Source of the DNA: Micromonospora radicis
GTDB taxonomy: Bacteria; Actinomycetota; Actinomycetes; Mycobacteriales; Micromonosporaceae
Reading direction: 5' to 3'
DNA: 64,000 nt
Assembly (NCBI RefSeq): GCF_003583405.1
Contig: NZ_QXEC01000001.1
Location: 372,001 to 436,000, forward strand
In this document: in pieces, positions 7,312-16,531 of the stretch
How the letters are laid out: every line of letters starts with the position of its first letter
Position numbering within the stretch: the first letter of the stretch is position 1
Notes under the pieces: generated by a model
What the model saw: only the letters and a program-made list of their open reading frames with translations
Databases searched by the model: none
Told to the model about the DNA's origin: nothing
Translations under genes and position numbers: made by a program

Positions 7312-9357
7312 TCAACGGGTGACCAGGCGGGCGTTGCCGATCGCGTCCATCCGTCCCCAGCGACCGGGGATCTCGAGCAGTTCGATGCGGCCGAACCGTT
7401 GCGGCACCGCCGGATGCACCACCAGGTGTTCGCCGTACGGCTCCAGGCCCAGCAGGGTACGCAGCAGCAGGAAGGTCGCCCCCGTGGCGGACGCCTGCGG
7501 GCTGTTCGACGCCGGGTACGGCACCGGGTACCGGGTCAGCTCCCGGTCGTAGCCGGCGAACGCCTCCGGCATCCGCCCGGCGAAGTGCTGGGCGGCGTCG
7601 ATGATGCTCTCGGCGATGAGGCCCGCCTCGGCGACGAAGCCGTACCGGTACAGCCCGCAGGCGATCAGCGAGTTGTCGAACGGCCACACCGCGCCGACGT
7701 GGTAACCGAGCGGGTTGTAGCTGGTCTGGCCGGTGGCGAGGGTGCGTACCCCCCAGCCGGAGAACAACCGGGGCCCGAGCAGGTGGCCCGCCACCGCCTC
7801 GGCCCTGGGCCGCTCGACGATCCCGCTCCACAGCAGGTGACCCATGTTCGACGCCAGCGCGTCGACCTGGTCGCCGTCCGGGCCGAGCGCCAACGCGAAG
7901 TACTCGCCGTCGGCGATCCAGAAGTCCTGGTTGAACCGCCGCTTCAGCTCCTCCGCCTGCCGCTCCAGGCGGTCGGCGTACGCCGGATCACCCCAGAACT
8001 CGCGGGCCAGTCGCGCCCCGCGCCGCTTGGCGTCGTACGCGTAGCCCTGCAACTCGCAGGTGGCCCGGGGCAGCCCGGGCAACCGGCCGTCGCGGTAGCA
8101 GATCGCCTCCGGCGAGTCCTTCCAGCAGTGGTTCAGCGCGCCGCTGCGCTCGTTGCGCGGCTGGTACCAGAGGTAACCGTCCCCGCGCAGGTCGCCGTAC
8201 TCGTCGATCCAGTGCAGCGCGGCCCGGGTGGCGTCCTCTAGCTCGCGCACCAGGGCGGCGTCGCCGGTCCAGCGCTCGTACTCGTCGAGCAGTACGACGA
8301 ACAGCGGCGTGACGTCGGCGCCGCCGAAGTACGGCGACTGTGGTCGCTCCTCGAACGCCGCCATCTCGCCGTACCGGAACTCGTTGAGCATCTTTCCGGG
8401 CTCCTCGTCCCGGAAGTCGTCGAGCACCGACCCCTGGTCCAGGGCGAGCAGCCGCAGGGTGGTGGCGGCCAGCCCGGGGACGAAGGGCAGGGTCTGGAAA
8501 CTGGTGATGATGGAGTCGCGGCCGATGATCGTGGCCGACCAGGGCAGTCCGGCGGCCAGCATCGTCTCGTGCGGCATGGCGAGGGGGGAGAAGCGCAACC
8601 CGGCCAGATCCACCAGGCCGCGCTGGTAGGTCATGGTCATCGGTTCCCAGTCGCAGTGCAGCCGGGGCGCGTCGGCCAGCCAGTGGGTCAGGTCGTGGCG
8701 CAGTTGCGAACCGACCTGGGCCTCGGCGTACCGCAACCGGTCCCGTACGTCGGCGCCGTCCGGCCGCAGCACCAACCCCTTGACGCGCAGCGTCGTACTC
8801 CACTTGCCCTGTGGGCCGATCCGGATCCGGAAGGTGAACCCGCGTTCGTCGACCTCCGCCGCCTCACTGGTGGAGACGTCCGTGACCCGGTGGAACTTGT
8901 CTCGCCGGTAGCCCAGCCGCAGGCAGTCCTCCGCGACCTCCCGGTAACCGCGCAGCGCCGACGCCTGCGGCCAGACCACGTGGTAGATCGGCGCGAAGTC
9001 GGAGTCGATGTCGATGCGGACCACGTGGTCGACCGACTGGCCGGTGTGGTTGAGCACGGTGAGGCGTTCGGTGAAGCTGCTGTCCGCGATCCACCGGTCG
9101 CGGATGACCGATGCCTTGGCGTCGACGTAGTGGGTCGGATTGCCGGGCACCAGGAAGAACCGGATCCGGTAGTAGCTCGGCTCGTGCACCGCCAGCGGGT
9201 GCAGCGGCTCCCCGTCGATGCTCAACCGCCAGGTGGAGAGCAGCCTGGTGTCGAAGCCGAAGAAGCCGGCCGGGTTGGTGGGGCTGAAGGTCATGTCCCC
9301 GTTGTCCTCGCTGAGCGCGAAGATGTTGCCGTCGAGGATCCGGACCAGCTTCTTCAT
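7312..9357 (-). CDS. Glycogen-debranching-like amylo-alpha-1,6-glucosidase
   Basis: A 681-residue cytosolic glycoside hydrolase. The first 200 residues are a beta-rich N-terminal domain of the GDE_N type (LDGNIFALSEDNGDM, FFGFDTRLLSTWRLSIDG). The rest is an (alpha/alpha)6 barrel with GRDSIITSFQTLPFVPGLA and CWKDSPEAICYRDG, and GYHVGAVWPFDNSLIACGL near the end. This arrangement matches bacterial/archaeal glycogen debranching or trehalase-like proteins; the true substrate may be another alpha-glucan. ATG 9357 overlaps the preceding SCP2 stop as TGATG, so the two are co-translated. Longer in-frame extensions are rejected because they are Arg/Pro-rich and cover that gene. Confidence 0.82.
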   Translation of the reverse strand: MKKLVRILDGNIFALSEDNGDMTFSPTNPAGFFGFDTRLLSTWRLSIDGEPLHPLAVHEPSYYRIRFFLVPGNPTHYVDAKASVIRDRWIADSSFTERLTVLNHTGQSVDHVVRIDIDSDFAPIYHVVWPQASALRGYREVAEDCLRLGYRRDKFHRVTDVSTSEAAEVDERGFTFRIRIGPQGKWSTTLRVKGLVLRPDGADVRDRLRYAEAQVGSQLRHDLTHWLADAPRLHCDWEPMTMTYQRGLVDLAGLRFSPLAMPHETMLAAGLPWSATIIGRDSIITSFQTLPFVPGLAATTLRLLALDQGSVLDDFRDEEPGKMLNEFRYGEMAAFEERPQSPYFGGADVTPLFVVLLDEYERWTGDAALVRELEDATRAALHWIDEYGDLRGDGYLWYQPRNERSGALNHCWKDSPEAICYRDGRLPGLPRATCELQGYAYDAKRRGARLAREFWGDPAYADRLERQAEELKRRFNQDFWIADGEYFALALGPDGDQVDALASNMGHLLWSGIVERPRAEAVAGHLLGPRLFSGWGVRTLATGQTSYNPLGYHVGAVWPFDNSLIACGLYRYGFVAEAGLIAESIIDAAQHFAGRMPEAFAGYDRELTRYPVPYPASNSPQASATGATFLLLRTLLGLEPYGEHLVVHPAVPQRFGRIELLEIPGRWGRMDAIGNARLVTR

Positions 9358-9746
9358 CACGCCGCCGAACCGCCCGTCGGTTGCTGCCGCCCGGCAGCCG
9401 CCCGCGGGTGGCGGGCGCCGGGGGGCGGGGCGAACAGCCGTTCGAGAACCATCACGAGGCGGAAGTCGCCGTCGGCGGTGAAGTCGTTGCGCAGCCACGC
9501 CGGTACCGGCTTCACCTCGCCGCGGGCCATCCGGAGAAACAGCTCCCGGTCGGCGTTGATCACCGTGTCGGCGTCCTCGGCGCCACCCCGGCCCACGGTG
9601 ATCCGGCCCTGGTCGATGGCGGCCAGCCAGTGCTCCACGCCGTCGGGGCCGTCGAGGTCGAAACGGACCGTCCCGGAGATCTGCCGCAGCATCCGCGCGC
9701 CGTTGCGGGCGAGGCCTTCGAAGAAGTCGCTCACCGCGTCCGACAT
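9357..9746 (-). CDS. SCP2 sterol-carrier-domain protein
   Basis: A 129-residue protein starting MSDAVSDFFEGL, with GGGAGGT before ATG 9746. The body (ISGTVRFDLDG..., GRITVGRGGAEDADTVINADRELFLRMARGEV) follows the SCP2 pattern of a beta-sheet plus helix that forms a lipid-binding pocket. The end is Pro/Arg/Ala-rich. Many actinobacterial SCP2 domains of this size lack a defined ligand. It is translationally coupled to the debranching-like enzyme downstream, an odd pairing I cannot explain. Confidence 0.72.
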   Translation of the reverse strand: MSDAVSDFFEGLARNGARMLRQISGTVRFDLDGPDGVEHWLAAIDQGRITVGRGGAEDADTVINADRELFLRMARGEVKPVPAWLRNDFTADGDFRLVMVLERLFAPPPGARHPRAAAGRQQPTGGSAA

Positions 9747-10124
9747 CGCACCTCCCGGGGCCGTGCCCGGCCGACGGCGGTCGGCGGCTGGGGAGCCGAA
9801 CCCGCGGCACGCGCGTCGGTCAAGCCCTGTCACTGTATGGGACTTTAGCGACTTTAGTTCGAGTATGTGGTGATGTGCGGTAAGCCGGCCGGGCCGAGGG
9901 CGGTCGCCGTCGTGGACGAATGCGATTGGCTTCCGGTGTCGGTCGGCCTATGGTGGGTCGATGTACCCCGCCGCACTCTCGGACCGCGTCGCCGTAGCCA
10001 CGGCGACCTCGCTGTCCGTCGCGGCGACCCGTCGGGGTCGGATCTGCGCGCAGGCCGGTGACGGCCAGCCCCGCCCCGCCGGCCGGAGCCCTCCGGAACT
10101 CGTCCACCCAGCACGGACGACCAA
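9747..10124. other. Intergenic region between divergent SCP2 and DksA/TraR-like genes
   Basis: About 380 bases before the leader terminator hold no supported gene. GACTTTAG occurs twice, nine bases apart (9842-9858), close to the SCP2 start. TTGGCT and TATGGT elements near 9930-9955 could be a rightward promoter. An in-frame upstream ATG at 9961 would add 72 residues to the zinc-finger protein, but that extension reads through the terminator hairpin and lacks family similarity. Confidence 0.4.
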
Positions 10125-10157
10125 GGGCGAAGCCAACGGCTTCGGCCTTTTCTTTTT
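10125..10157 (+). terminator. Intrinsic terminator inside the leader of the DksA/TraR-like gene
   Basis: CGAAGCC (10128-10134), loop AAC, GGCTTCG (10138-10144), extended by two G-C pairs past one mismatch, then TTTTCTTTTT (10148-10157). The ribosome-binding GGAGGGAG follows at once and ATG is at 10177. It therefore lies within the 5' leader, or ends a short upstream transcript. U-tracts this good are uncommon in high-GC actinobacteria. Confidence 0.7.
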
Positions 10158-10176
10158 CCGGAGGGAGTTTCTCGAC

Positions 10177-10491
10177 ATGAGCACCGACATGTACGACCAG
10201 CAGTGGCTCACCGAACTGGAGTCGACGCTGACCCACGAGTACGAGACGCAGACGGCTCGGCTGACCCAGCTGACGGCCGACACCGGCGACCCGGCCGAGG
10301 CGCACACCAACGCCGCGTTGATCATCGCCGCCCGGCAGAGCATCGAGCAGATCGCCGGTGCGCTGCGGCGACTGGCCGCGGGGCGGTACGGCGACTGCGA
10401 GAAGTGCGGTACGGCCATCCCACGGGAGCGGCTGGAGATCCTGCCGCACGCCCGGTTCTGCGTACCCTGCCAGCAGAAGCAGAACGGCTGA
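10177..10491 (+). CDS. DksA/TraR-family C4 zinc-finger protein
   Basis: A 104-residue protein starting MSTDMYDQQWLTELE. It has a long helical N-terminal hairpin (residues 5-70) and a C-terminal C4 zinc finger, CEKCGTAIP...FCVPC (about residues 76-99). This is the DksA/TraR layout; members bind in the RNA polymerase secondary channel, although actinobacterial short forms are largely uncharacterised. GGAGGGAG sits 8 bases before ATG 10177. The preceding intrinsic terminator suggests control by read-through. Confidence 0.82.
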   Translation: MSTDMYDQQWLTELESTLTHEYETQTARLTQLTADTGDPAEAHTNAALIIAARQSIEQIAGALRRLAAGRYGDCEKCGTAIPRERLEILPHARFCVPCQQKQNG

Positions 10492-10515
10492 CCCGGGTCG
10501 GGCCGCCGGACCGGT

Positions 10516-11043
10516 CTATCCGGGCGGCGGCCCGTCCCCGCTCGGCGTGCTGGTGGGCGGCAGGCCGGTCGTGTTGATCACCCCGGGCTGGGCGGGCGGC
10601 TGCTGGTCCAGGCTCGCGGTGACGCTGGCGGTCATGCCGTCCGGTCGGCGGGTCAGGGTCAGCGCGCCGGTCAGCTGGTGGGCCAGCCACAGCCCGCGAC
10701 CACCCGGGGTGTTCGTCGCCGGCAGGTTCACCGTCAGGTCGGCGCCGCCGGGGCCGTGGTCGGTCACCTCACATACCAGCTGGTCGGCGTGTCGGAACAG
10801 GTCGAGCCGGCCCTGCCCGCCGCCGTGCAGCACGGCGTTGGTGACCAACTCGTGGACGGCCAGCACGAGATCCTCGGCGGCGTCGCCGCGCAGGCCCGCG
10901 GCGGCGATCCGCGCGGCGAGCAGGTGGCGCAGCGTGGTCACCGTCTGCGCGGTGAACGGCAGCGAGAGCAGTGAGGTGACCTCGTCATCGCCGGGAGACG
11001 GGCCGCTCGGGCCACTGGCATCCGGTCGACCGAGGTTGTTCAT
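10516..11043 (-). CDS. RsbW/SpoIIAB-like ATP-binding (anti-sigma-type) protein
   Basis: A 175-residue protein with a HATPase_c fold. The N-box is LAVHELVTNAVLHGG, G1 is VTDHGPGG and G2 is TPGGRGLWLAHQLTGAL. ATG 11043 (MNNLGRPDASG) precedes a low-complexity N-terminus. The last 25 residues are Pro/Thr-rich. Family members are serine kinases of anti-anti-sigma factors or free-standing ATPases paired with PP2C phosphatases. No sigma factor or antagonist gene is adjacent, so the partner is unknown. It converges on the DksA/TraR-like gene and diverges from the VOC gene. Confidence 0.8.
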   Translation of the reverse strand: MNNLGRPDASGPSGPSPGDDEVTSLLSLPFTAQTVTTLRHLLAARIAAAGLRGDAAEDLVLAVHELVTNAVLHGGGQGRLDLFRHADQLVCEVTDHGPGGADLTVNLPATNTPGGRGLWLAHQLTGALTLTRRPDGMTASVTASLDQQPPAQPGVINTTGLPPTSTPSGDGPPPG

Positions 11044-11140
11044 GCAGGCAGAGTACGTCGTCCGGCGGCATCCGCGACCCTTGCCCAGCAGCAAGGACGC
11101 CGTACCGGGGGTGGCCTGGGGGCACCGCTACCGTGGCCGC

Positions 11141-11500
11141 ATGCCACAGCTTGCCGCGATCGTCATCCACTGCCGTGACCCTTACCTGATCGCCCCGTTC
11201 TGGAGCACTGTCACCGGGCTGCCCATCGTCCCCGACGATCTCAAGAAGCTGGCAGAACGCGCCCTGGGACCGGCCGAATCGGTGCTGCTGGGTGCGTCGA
11301 CCGGGGACGGCCTGCACATCTGGGTAGCGCCCGCCGAGGAACTGCCCCCGGTGGGCCGCATCCACCTGGACCTGGCGATCGGGGACGGCGAACTCGACGC
11401 CATCCTGGCGGCGGGCGCCACCGTGGTCCGTACGCTGCCGCGTTGGACCGTGCTGGCCGACCCGGAGGGAAACGAGTTCTGCGTCTTCCGGCGGCCCTGA
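11141..11500 (+). CDS. VOC (glyoxalase-like) family protein
   Basis: A 119-residue single VOC unit starting [20 protein letters not shown]. It has the paired beta-alpha-beta-beta-beta pattern, ending in [15 protein letters not shown], the conserved C-terminal strand with the metal-ligand Glu. The family includes glyoxalases, dioxygenases and antibiotic-binding proteins, and substrate cannot be assigned. It stands alone between the divergent anti-sigma-type gene and glpK. Confidence 0.75.
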   Translation: MPQLAAIVIHCRDPYLIAPFWSTVTGLPIVPDDLKKLAERALGPAESVLLGASTGDGLHIWVAPAEELPPVGRIHLDLAIGDGELDAILAAGATVVRTLPRWTVLADPEGNEFCVFRRP

Positions 11501-11696
11501 GCCCGGTGGTCGGGTGACCGGGATCACCCCGTGCGGCCGGTTGGTCACTGGCCCGACCGGTGTCGCCCGACCCGGTCCCGTGCCGCACTCCGCTGGCCGC
11601 CGTCCCCGGCACGTGCTTTGCTCTGCTTCAATCCGCGCAACGCTTGGCACCCGAATCCGCCGCGGGCGCGACGACCACGACAGGGAGACCTCTCGC

Positions 11697-13214
11697 ATGG
11701 CCGACTTCGTCGGTGCCGTCGACCAGGGCACCACCAGCACCCGATTCATGATCTTCGACCATGGTGGTAACGAGGTGGGTCGTCACCAGCTCGAACACCA
11801 GCAGATCCTGCCGCGGGCCGGTTGGGTGGAGCACAACCCGGTGGAGATCTGGGACCGGACCCAGACCGTCGTACGGACCGCCCTGAACACGCACAGCCTG
11901 GCCGCCTCGGATCTGGTCGCGCTCGGCATCACCAACCAGCGGGAGACCACGGTGGTGTGGGACCGGCGCACCGGCCGCCCGTACTACAACGCCATCGTCT
12001 GGCAGGACACCCGCACCGACCGGATCGCCGCGGCGCTGGAACGCGACGGCCGGGGCGAGGTCATCCGGCGCAAGGCCGGCGTGCCGCCGGCGACCTACTT
12101 CTCGGCCGGCAAGATCCAGTGGATCCTGGAGAACGTCGACGGCGTCCGGGCGGCCGCCGAACGCGGTACGGCCGTCTTCGGCAACACCGACAGTTGGTTG
12201 CTCTGGCACCTCACCGGCGGCACCGACGGCGGCGCCCACGTCACCGACCCCACCAACGCCAGCCGCACGATGCTGATGAACCTGGAGACGCTGGACTGGG
12301 ACGACGAACTGCTCTCCTTCTTCGACATCCCCCGGGCCATGCTGCCGCGGATCGTCGCGTCGTCGGACCCGCACGGCTACGGCGTGACCCGGCCGAGCGG
12401 CCCGTTCGCCGGGCCGGTCCGGATCACCGCGGACCTGGGTGACCAGCAGGCGGCCACCGTCGGGCAGGTCTGCTTCGCGCCGGGGGAGGCCAAGAACACC
12501 TACGGGACGGGCAACTTCATGCTGCTCAACACCGGTACCGAGATCGTCCGCTCGGCGGCCGGGCTGCTCACCACGGTCTGTTACCAGTTCGCCGACCAGC
12601 CGGCCGTGTACGCGCTGGAGGGCAGCATCGCGGTCACCGGGTCGGCGGTGCAGTGGTTGCGCGACCAGCTGAAGATCATCAGTAGTGCCGCGCAGAGCGA
12701 GGACCTCGCCCGCCAGGTCGACGACAACGGTGGCGTCTACTTCGTACCGGCCTTCTCCGGCCTGTTCGCCCCGTACTGGCGCGCCGACGCCCGGGGCGCC
12801 ATCGTCGGGCTGTCCCGCTACAACACCGACGCCCACATCGCCCGGGCGACGCTGGAGGCGATCTGCTACCAGAGCCGCGACGTGGCCGAGGCGATGGCGC
12901 AGGACTCGGGGGTGGCCCTGGAGTGCCTCAAGGTCGACGGCGGGGTCACCGTCAACGACCTGTGCATGCAGTTGCAGGCCGACATCCTCGGCGTGCCGGT
13001 CAGCCGGCCGGTGGTCGCCGAGACCACCGCCCTCGGCGCGGCCTATGCCGCGGGCCTCGCCGTCGGCTTCTGGAAGAACACCGACGAGTTGCGGGCGAAC
13101 TGGCACGAGAGCCGGCGCTGGCAGCCGTCCTGGTCCGCGCAGCAGCGCGCGACCGGCTACGCGGGGTGGCGCAAGGCGGTCGGGCGCACCCTCGACTGGG
13201 TGGACGTGGCGTGA
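11697..13214 (+). CDS. glpK: Glycerol kinase
   Basis: A 505-residue FGGY-family kinase; GlpK is usually about 500 residues. It begins [21 protein letters not shown], with the DQGTTSTR phosphate-1 motif. [39 protein letters not shown] and TYGTGNFML are all typical. It phosphorylates glycerol to sn-glycerol-3-phosphate in the cytosol. CAGGGAGAC precedes the start. No glpF or glpD is adjacent. Confidence 0.93.
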   Translation: MADFVGAVDQGTTSTRFMIFDHGGNEVGRHQLEHQQILPRAGWVEHNPVEIWDRTQTVVRTALNTHSLAASDLVALGITNQRETTVVWDRRTGRPYYNAIVWQDTRTDRIAAALERDGRGEVIRRKAGVPPATYFSAGKIQWILENVDGVRAAAERGTAVFGNTDSWLLWHLTGGTDGGAHVTDPTNASRTMLMNLETLDWDDELLSFFDIPRAMLPRIVASSDPHGYGVTRPSGPFAGPVRITADLGDQQAATVGQVCFAPGEAKNTYGTGNFMLLNTGTEIVRSAAGLLTTVCYQFADQPAVYALEGSIAVTGSAVQWLRDQLKIISSAAQSEDLARQVDDNGGVYFVPAFSGLFAPYWRADARGAIVGLSRYNTDAHIARATLEAICYQSRDVAEAMAQDSGVALECLKVDGGVTVNDLCMQLQADILGVPVSRPVVAETTALGAAYAAGLAVGFWKNTDELRANWHESRRWQPSWSAQQRATGYAGWRKAVGRTLDWVDVA

Positions 13215-13352
13215 ACGGCGGCGGCCGGATGACCGCGGCTCGCATACCGGCTGTGCCAGTACGGTGACGGCGCGGTGACGGGCGAACCTGGACGGTCTGC
13301 CCTAGCATCCCGATATCGGGCCCGGGAGCCTGCCGTGGAGAGGGGCAAACCA

Positions 13353-14684
13353 ATGCGGGTCACCCGCGCGATCGTCGCGGTCGTGGTCGTACTGTCGGCC
13401 GGCGTGTTGGCGGGTTCGGCGAACGCGGCCGGACCGTCGCCGTTCGTCGTGGTGAACGGGACGATCCAGCCGGCCACCGGAACACCGCTGCCGCCATCGG
13501 GCACGCATGCCACGCTGTGGCACAACGGCAGCCACGCGCTGACCACCGTGCTCGGCCCCGGCACGTTGGTACTGGGCGCCATCGGCGACCACTGTGACGG
13601 GTGGCCCGTGGTCCGGGTCAGCGTGGACGGCAGCCCGGTCGGCGAGGTCACCGTCGACAGCACCACCGACTACGGCAGCCACCAGGTGGGGGCGGCGCTG
13701 CCGGCGGGGCAGCACACCGTCCGCGTCGACCTGGTCAACGACCGCTTCACCGGCCAGTGCGACCGGAACGTGCATCTGGCGTACGCCCGGGTGGAGTCGG
13801 CGCCGGTGGTCGACACCAGGTTCAGCTTCGCGGTCGTACCGGACACCCAGGAGGAGGTGCTGACCGCCTCGGACACCCGGCTGCGGCAGCGCGTCGACTG
13901 GCTGGTGGCCCAGCGCGCCGCGCTCGACCTGCGTTTCGTCACGCACTCCGGGGACGTGGTCAACTACGACACCCCCGACCACGTGCAGTACGTCCGGGCC
14001 GCCGCCGCGCTGCGACCACTGGAGACGGTCGGGGTGCCGTACACGCTCGCGATCGGCAACCACGACGGGCAGGTCTTCGGTCCCGACGGTGAGCGACGTA
14101 GCCCGGCGGGTCCGCTGCTGCGCGACACGACGGTGTTCAACCGCTACTTCACCGCCGAGCGCTTCGGTGGGGTGCAGGGCCGGTTCGAGAGCGGCAAGGT
14201 GGACAACGCGTACGCGACCTATGCGGCCGGCGGGGTGCGTTGGCTGGTGCTGACGCTGGAGTTGTGGCCGCGCCGGGCCGCGGTCGCCTGGGCCCAGGCG
14301 GTCGTCGCCGCCCACCCCCGGCACAACGTGGTCGTCGTCACCCACCACTACCTGGAGAGTGACGCGACCATCGGGCAGAGCGCCGGCTTCGGCTCCACCA
14401 GCCCGCAGTACCTCTACGACAACCTGATCCGGCGCTATCCCAACATCAGGATGGTCTTCTCCGGGCACACCGGCACCGCGGCCTCCCGGGTGGACACCGG
14501 TGTGCACGGCAACCGGATCTACTCGTTCCTGCAGACGTTCCACTCCCGTCGGACCAACCCGGTGCGGCTGGTGGAGGTCGACACGGCGGCGAACTCGCTG
14601 CGTACCTGGATCTACGCGCCGTACACGGCCGAGAACTTCCCGGCCCACGACCGCACGTACGGCGGCATCGGTCTGGTGCGCTGA
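13353..14684 (+). CDS. Secreted calcineurin-like metallophosphoesterase with N-terminal carbohydrate-binding-type domain
   Basis: A 443-residue protein. ATG 13353 follows GGAGAGGGG, and a Sec signal peptide (MRVTRAIVAVVVVLSAGV... cleavage near SANA-AG) supports this start over the longer frame. Residues about 35-150 form a beta-rich domain resembling xylan-binding CBM modules (GDHCDGWPVVRVSVDG). The catalytic domain shows VVPDTQ (D-x-Q in place of D-x-H), HSGDVVNYD, GNHD, THH and GHTG. The dinuclear metal site is mostly intact. The substrate is unknown; phosphate scavenging or cell-wall turnover are options. It converges on the TetR gene 40 bases away. Confidence 0.82.
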   Translation: MRVTRAIVAVVVVLSAGVLAGSANAAGPSPFVVVNGTIQPATGTPLPPSGTHATLWHNGSHALTTVLGPGTLVLGAIGDHCDGWPVVRVSVDGSPVGEVTVDSTTDYGSHQVGAALPAGQHTVRVDLVNDRFTGQCDRNVHLAYARVESAPVVDTRFSFAVVPDTQEEVLTASDTRLRQRVDWLVAQRAALDLRFVTHSGDVVNYDTPDHVQYVRAAAALRPLETVGVPYTLAIGNHDGQVFGPDGERRSPAGPLLRDTTVFNRYFTAERFGGVQGRFESGKVDNAYATYAAGGVRWLVLTLELWPRRAAVAWAQAVVAAHPRHNVVVVTHHYLESDATIGQSAGFGSTSPQYLYDNLIRRYPNIRMVFSGHTGTAASRVDTGVHGNRIYSFLQTFHSRRTNPVRLVEVDTAANSLRTWIYAPYTAENFPAHDRTYGGIGLVR

Positions 14685-14724
14685 CCGCCGCGGGCTCCGG
14701 TCGCCCGGCGGGGCTGTCGCAGAA

Positions 14725-15516
14725 CTAGCTCGAAACTGTCTCGTTATTGTCCGACGATTCGAGATGCCGGTAGACGGTGGCCCGGGAGACACCGAACGCG
14801 GCGGCGATCTCGTCGACCGAGTGGCGGCCCGCCGCGTACATCCGGCGAACGGCCGACACCTGCTCCGGCCCCAGCGCCGGCGGCCGGCCCGGTCGACGCC
14901 GGTCGGAAGGGGTGCCGCCGGTGGGCGGCGTCGGCCCGGCCCGGTCCGCGCCGTGGCCTGCCGGCGGCGAGTCGGCCAACAATCGGCGTACGCCGTCGAG
15001 GATGTCGGCGCGCAACACCTCGTCGGGTACGTCGGTGAAGAAGAACACCGGATCGCCGCAGGCCGACAGGGCCTGTACCGCGCGGATCCGCTCGCCGACA
15101 CCGGCATCCGGCCCGGCGACGATCTCGTTGGCCCGCAGCACGATCCGCACCAGCCGCTGGTAGTTGCTGCCCCGGTCGACCAGGGCCAGGTCGTGGTAGA
15201 GCATGCCCAGGGAGCGACGATGTCTGAGCATGGTGTCCGCCCAACCCTCGACGAGCATCCACCGGGCCCGCGCGGGCGGCAGCGCGGCGGCGGCGTCGAG
15301 CAGGGTCTCCAGATCCCGGATCAGCGGCTCGGCCAGGTCGGTGAGCAGGTGCGCCTTGCTCGGGAAGTGGTAGAGGATCGCCGCCTTGGTCAACCGCAAC
15401 CGCTCGGCGATCTGGCGCAGTGAGGTGCGCTGGTAGCCCTGCTCGGCGAACAGGTCGAGCGCGGCGCGCAGGATCCGGCTGCGGGTGCCGTCGGTCTCCG
15501 CCCAGGTCATGGCCAT
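14725..15516 (-). CDS. TetR-family regulator with an extra C-terminal helix-turn-helix
   Basis: About 263 residues. The N-terminal TetR DNA-binding domain reads RSRILRAALDLFAEQGYQRT, SLRQIAERLRLTKAAILYHF. A ligand domain spans residues about 60-195. A Pro-rich linker then leads to a second HTH of the resolvase/Hin type (LGPEQVSAVRRMYAAG, SVDEIAAAFGVSRATVYRHL). ATG 15516 and ATG 15510 are both possible starts; neither has a strong ribosome-binding site. It is divergent from an ABC exporter pair with a 100-bp gap, the usual place for a local repressor of efflux. Confidence 0.82.
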   Translation of the reverse strand: MAMTWAETDGTRSRILRAALDLFAEQGYQRTSLRQIAERLRLTKAAILYHFPSKAHLLTDLAEPLIRDLETLLDAAAALPPARARWMLVEGWADTMLRHRRSLGMLYHDLALVDRGSNYQRLVRIVLRANEIVAGPDAGVGERIRAVQALSACGDPVFFFTDVPDEVLRADILDGVRRLLADSPPAGHGADRAGPTPPTGGTPSDRRRPGRPPALGPEQVSAVRRMYAAGRHSVDEIAAAFGVSRATVYRHLESSDNNETVSS

Positions 15517-15616
15517 CACGATAGCCGCCGCTGACCGGCGGAAGGGGCGTGGCGGCGGTCCCTTACCATCGGTCAGTGCAGTCGCTAGTAGGCACCGGTA
15601 CGGCGGGAGGCACCCC

Positions 15617-16531
15617 ATGTCCGTGATCTCCATCGACAACCTGGTCAAGACCTTCGGCGGCGTACGCGCCCTCGACGGGCTCGACCTGCGGGTGGAACCG
15701 GGGGAGGTGCACGGCTTCCTGGGGCCCAACGGCGCGGGCAAGTCCACCACCATCCGGATCCTGCTCGGCCTGCTGCGCCGCGACTCCGGCCAGGTGCGCG
15801 TCCTCGACGGCGACCCGTGGCGGGACGCGGTCGCGCTGCACCGCCGGCTGGCGTACGTGCCGGGCGACGTCAACCTCTGGCCCAACCTCTCCGGCGGCGA
15901 GGCGATCGACCTGTTCGGCGCGCTGCGCGGCGGCCTCGACGAGGGGCGCCGGGACGAGCTGCTGCGCCGGTTCGAACTGGACCCCACGAAGAAGTGCCGC
16001 ACCTACTCCAAGGGCAACCGGCAGAAGGTCGCCATCGTCGCCGCGTTCGCCTCCGACGTCGAGCTGTACGTCCTGGACGAGCCCACCTCCGGACTGGATC
16101 CGCTGATGGAGGCGGTCTTCCAGGAGGAGGTCCGGCGGCTGACCGGGGCCGGTGCCAGCGTGCTGCTCTCCAGCCACGTGCTCGCCGAGGTCGAGGCGCT
16201 CTGCGACCGGGTCAGCATCATCCGCGAGGGCCGCGTGGTGGAGTCGGGTACCCTCGCCGAGCTGCGGCACCTGGCCCGGACCACGGTCACCGTCGAGACG
16301 GTACGCCCACTCACCGGCGTGGCGCAGCTGCCCGGCGTGCACGAGGTCCGCACGGTCGACGGCCGGGTCCGGCTGGAGGTCGAGCCCGCGCACCTCGACA
16401 CGTTGCTCGGCCACCTGGTGCGCTTCCAGGTCCGCGCGTTGACCAGCGCACCGCCGACCCTGGAGGAGCTGTTCCTCCGCCACTACGGCGACACCGTCGA
16501 GTCGTCCACCTCCGTCGGTGGTGGACGATGA
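15617..16531 (+). CDS. ABC exporter ATPase (drug/polyketide efflux type)
   Basis: A 304-residue ATPase with Walker A GPNGAGKST, Walker B LYVLDEPTSGLDP and switch SSHVLAEVEAL. The Q-loop is AYVPGDVNLWP and the signature is YSKGNRQKV, the degenerate forms usual in this exporter class. GGGAGG lies before ATG 15617. A C-terminal domain of about 80 residues follows the ABC core. Its end overlaps the permease start by four bases. With the divergent TetR gene it forms a self-regulated efflux unit; substrate unknown. Confidence 0.86.
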   Translation: MSVISIDNLVKTFGGVRALDGLDLRVEPGEVHGFLGPNGAGKSTTIRILLGLLRRDSGQVRVLDGDPWRDAVALHRRLAYVPGDVNLWPNLSGGEAIDLFGALRGGLDEGRRDELLRRFELDPTKKCRTYSKGNRQKVAIVAAFASDVELYVLDEPTSGLDPLMEAVFQEEVRRLTGAGASVLLSSHVLAEVEALCDRVSIIREGRVVESGTLAELRHLARTTVTVETVRPLTGVAQLPGVHEVRTVDGRVRLEVEPAHLDTLLGHLVRFQVRALTSAPPTLEELFLRHYGDTVESSTSVGGGR

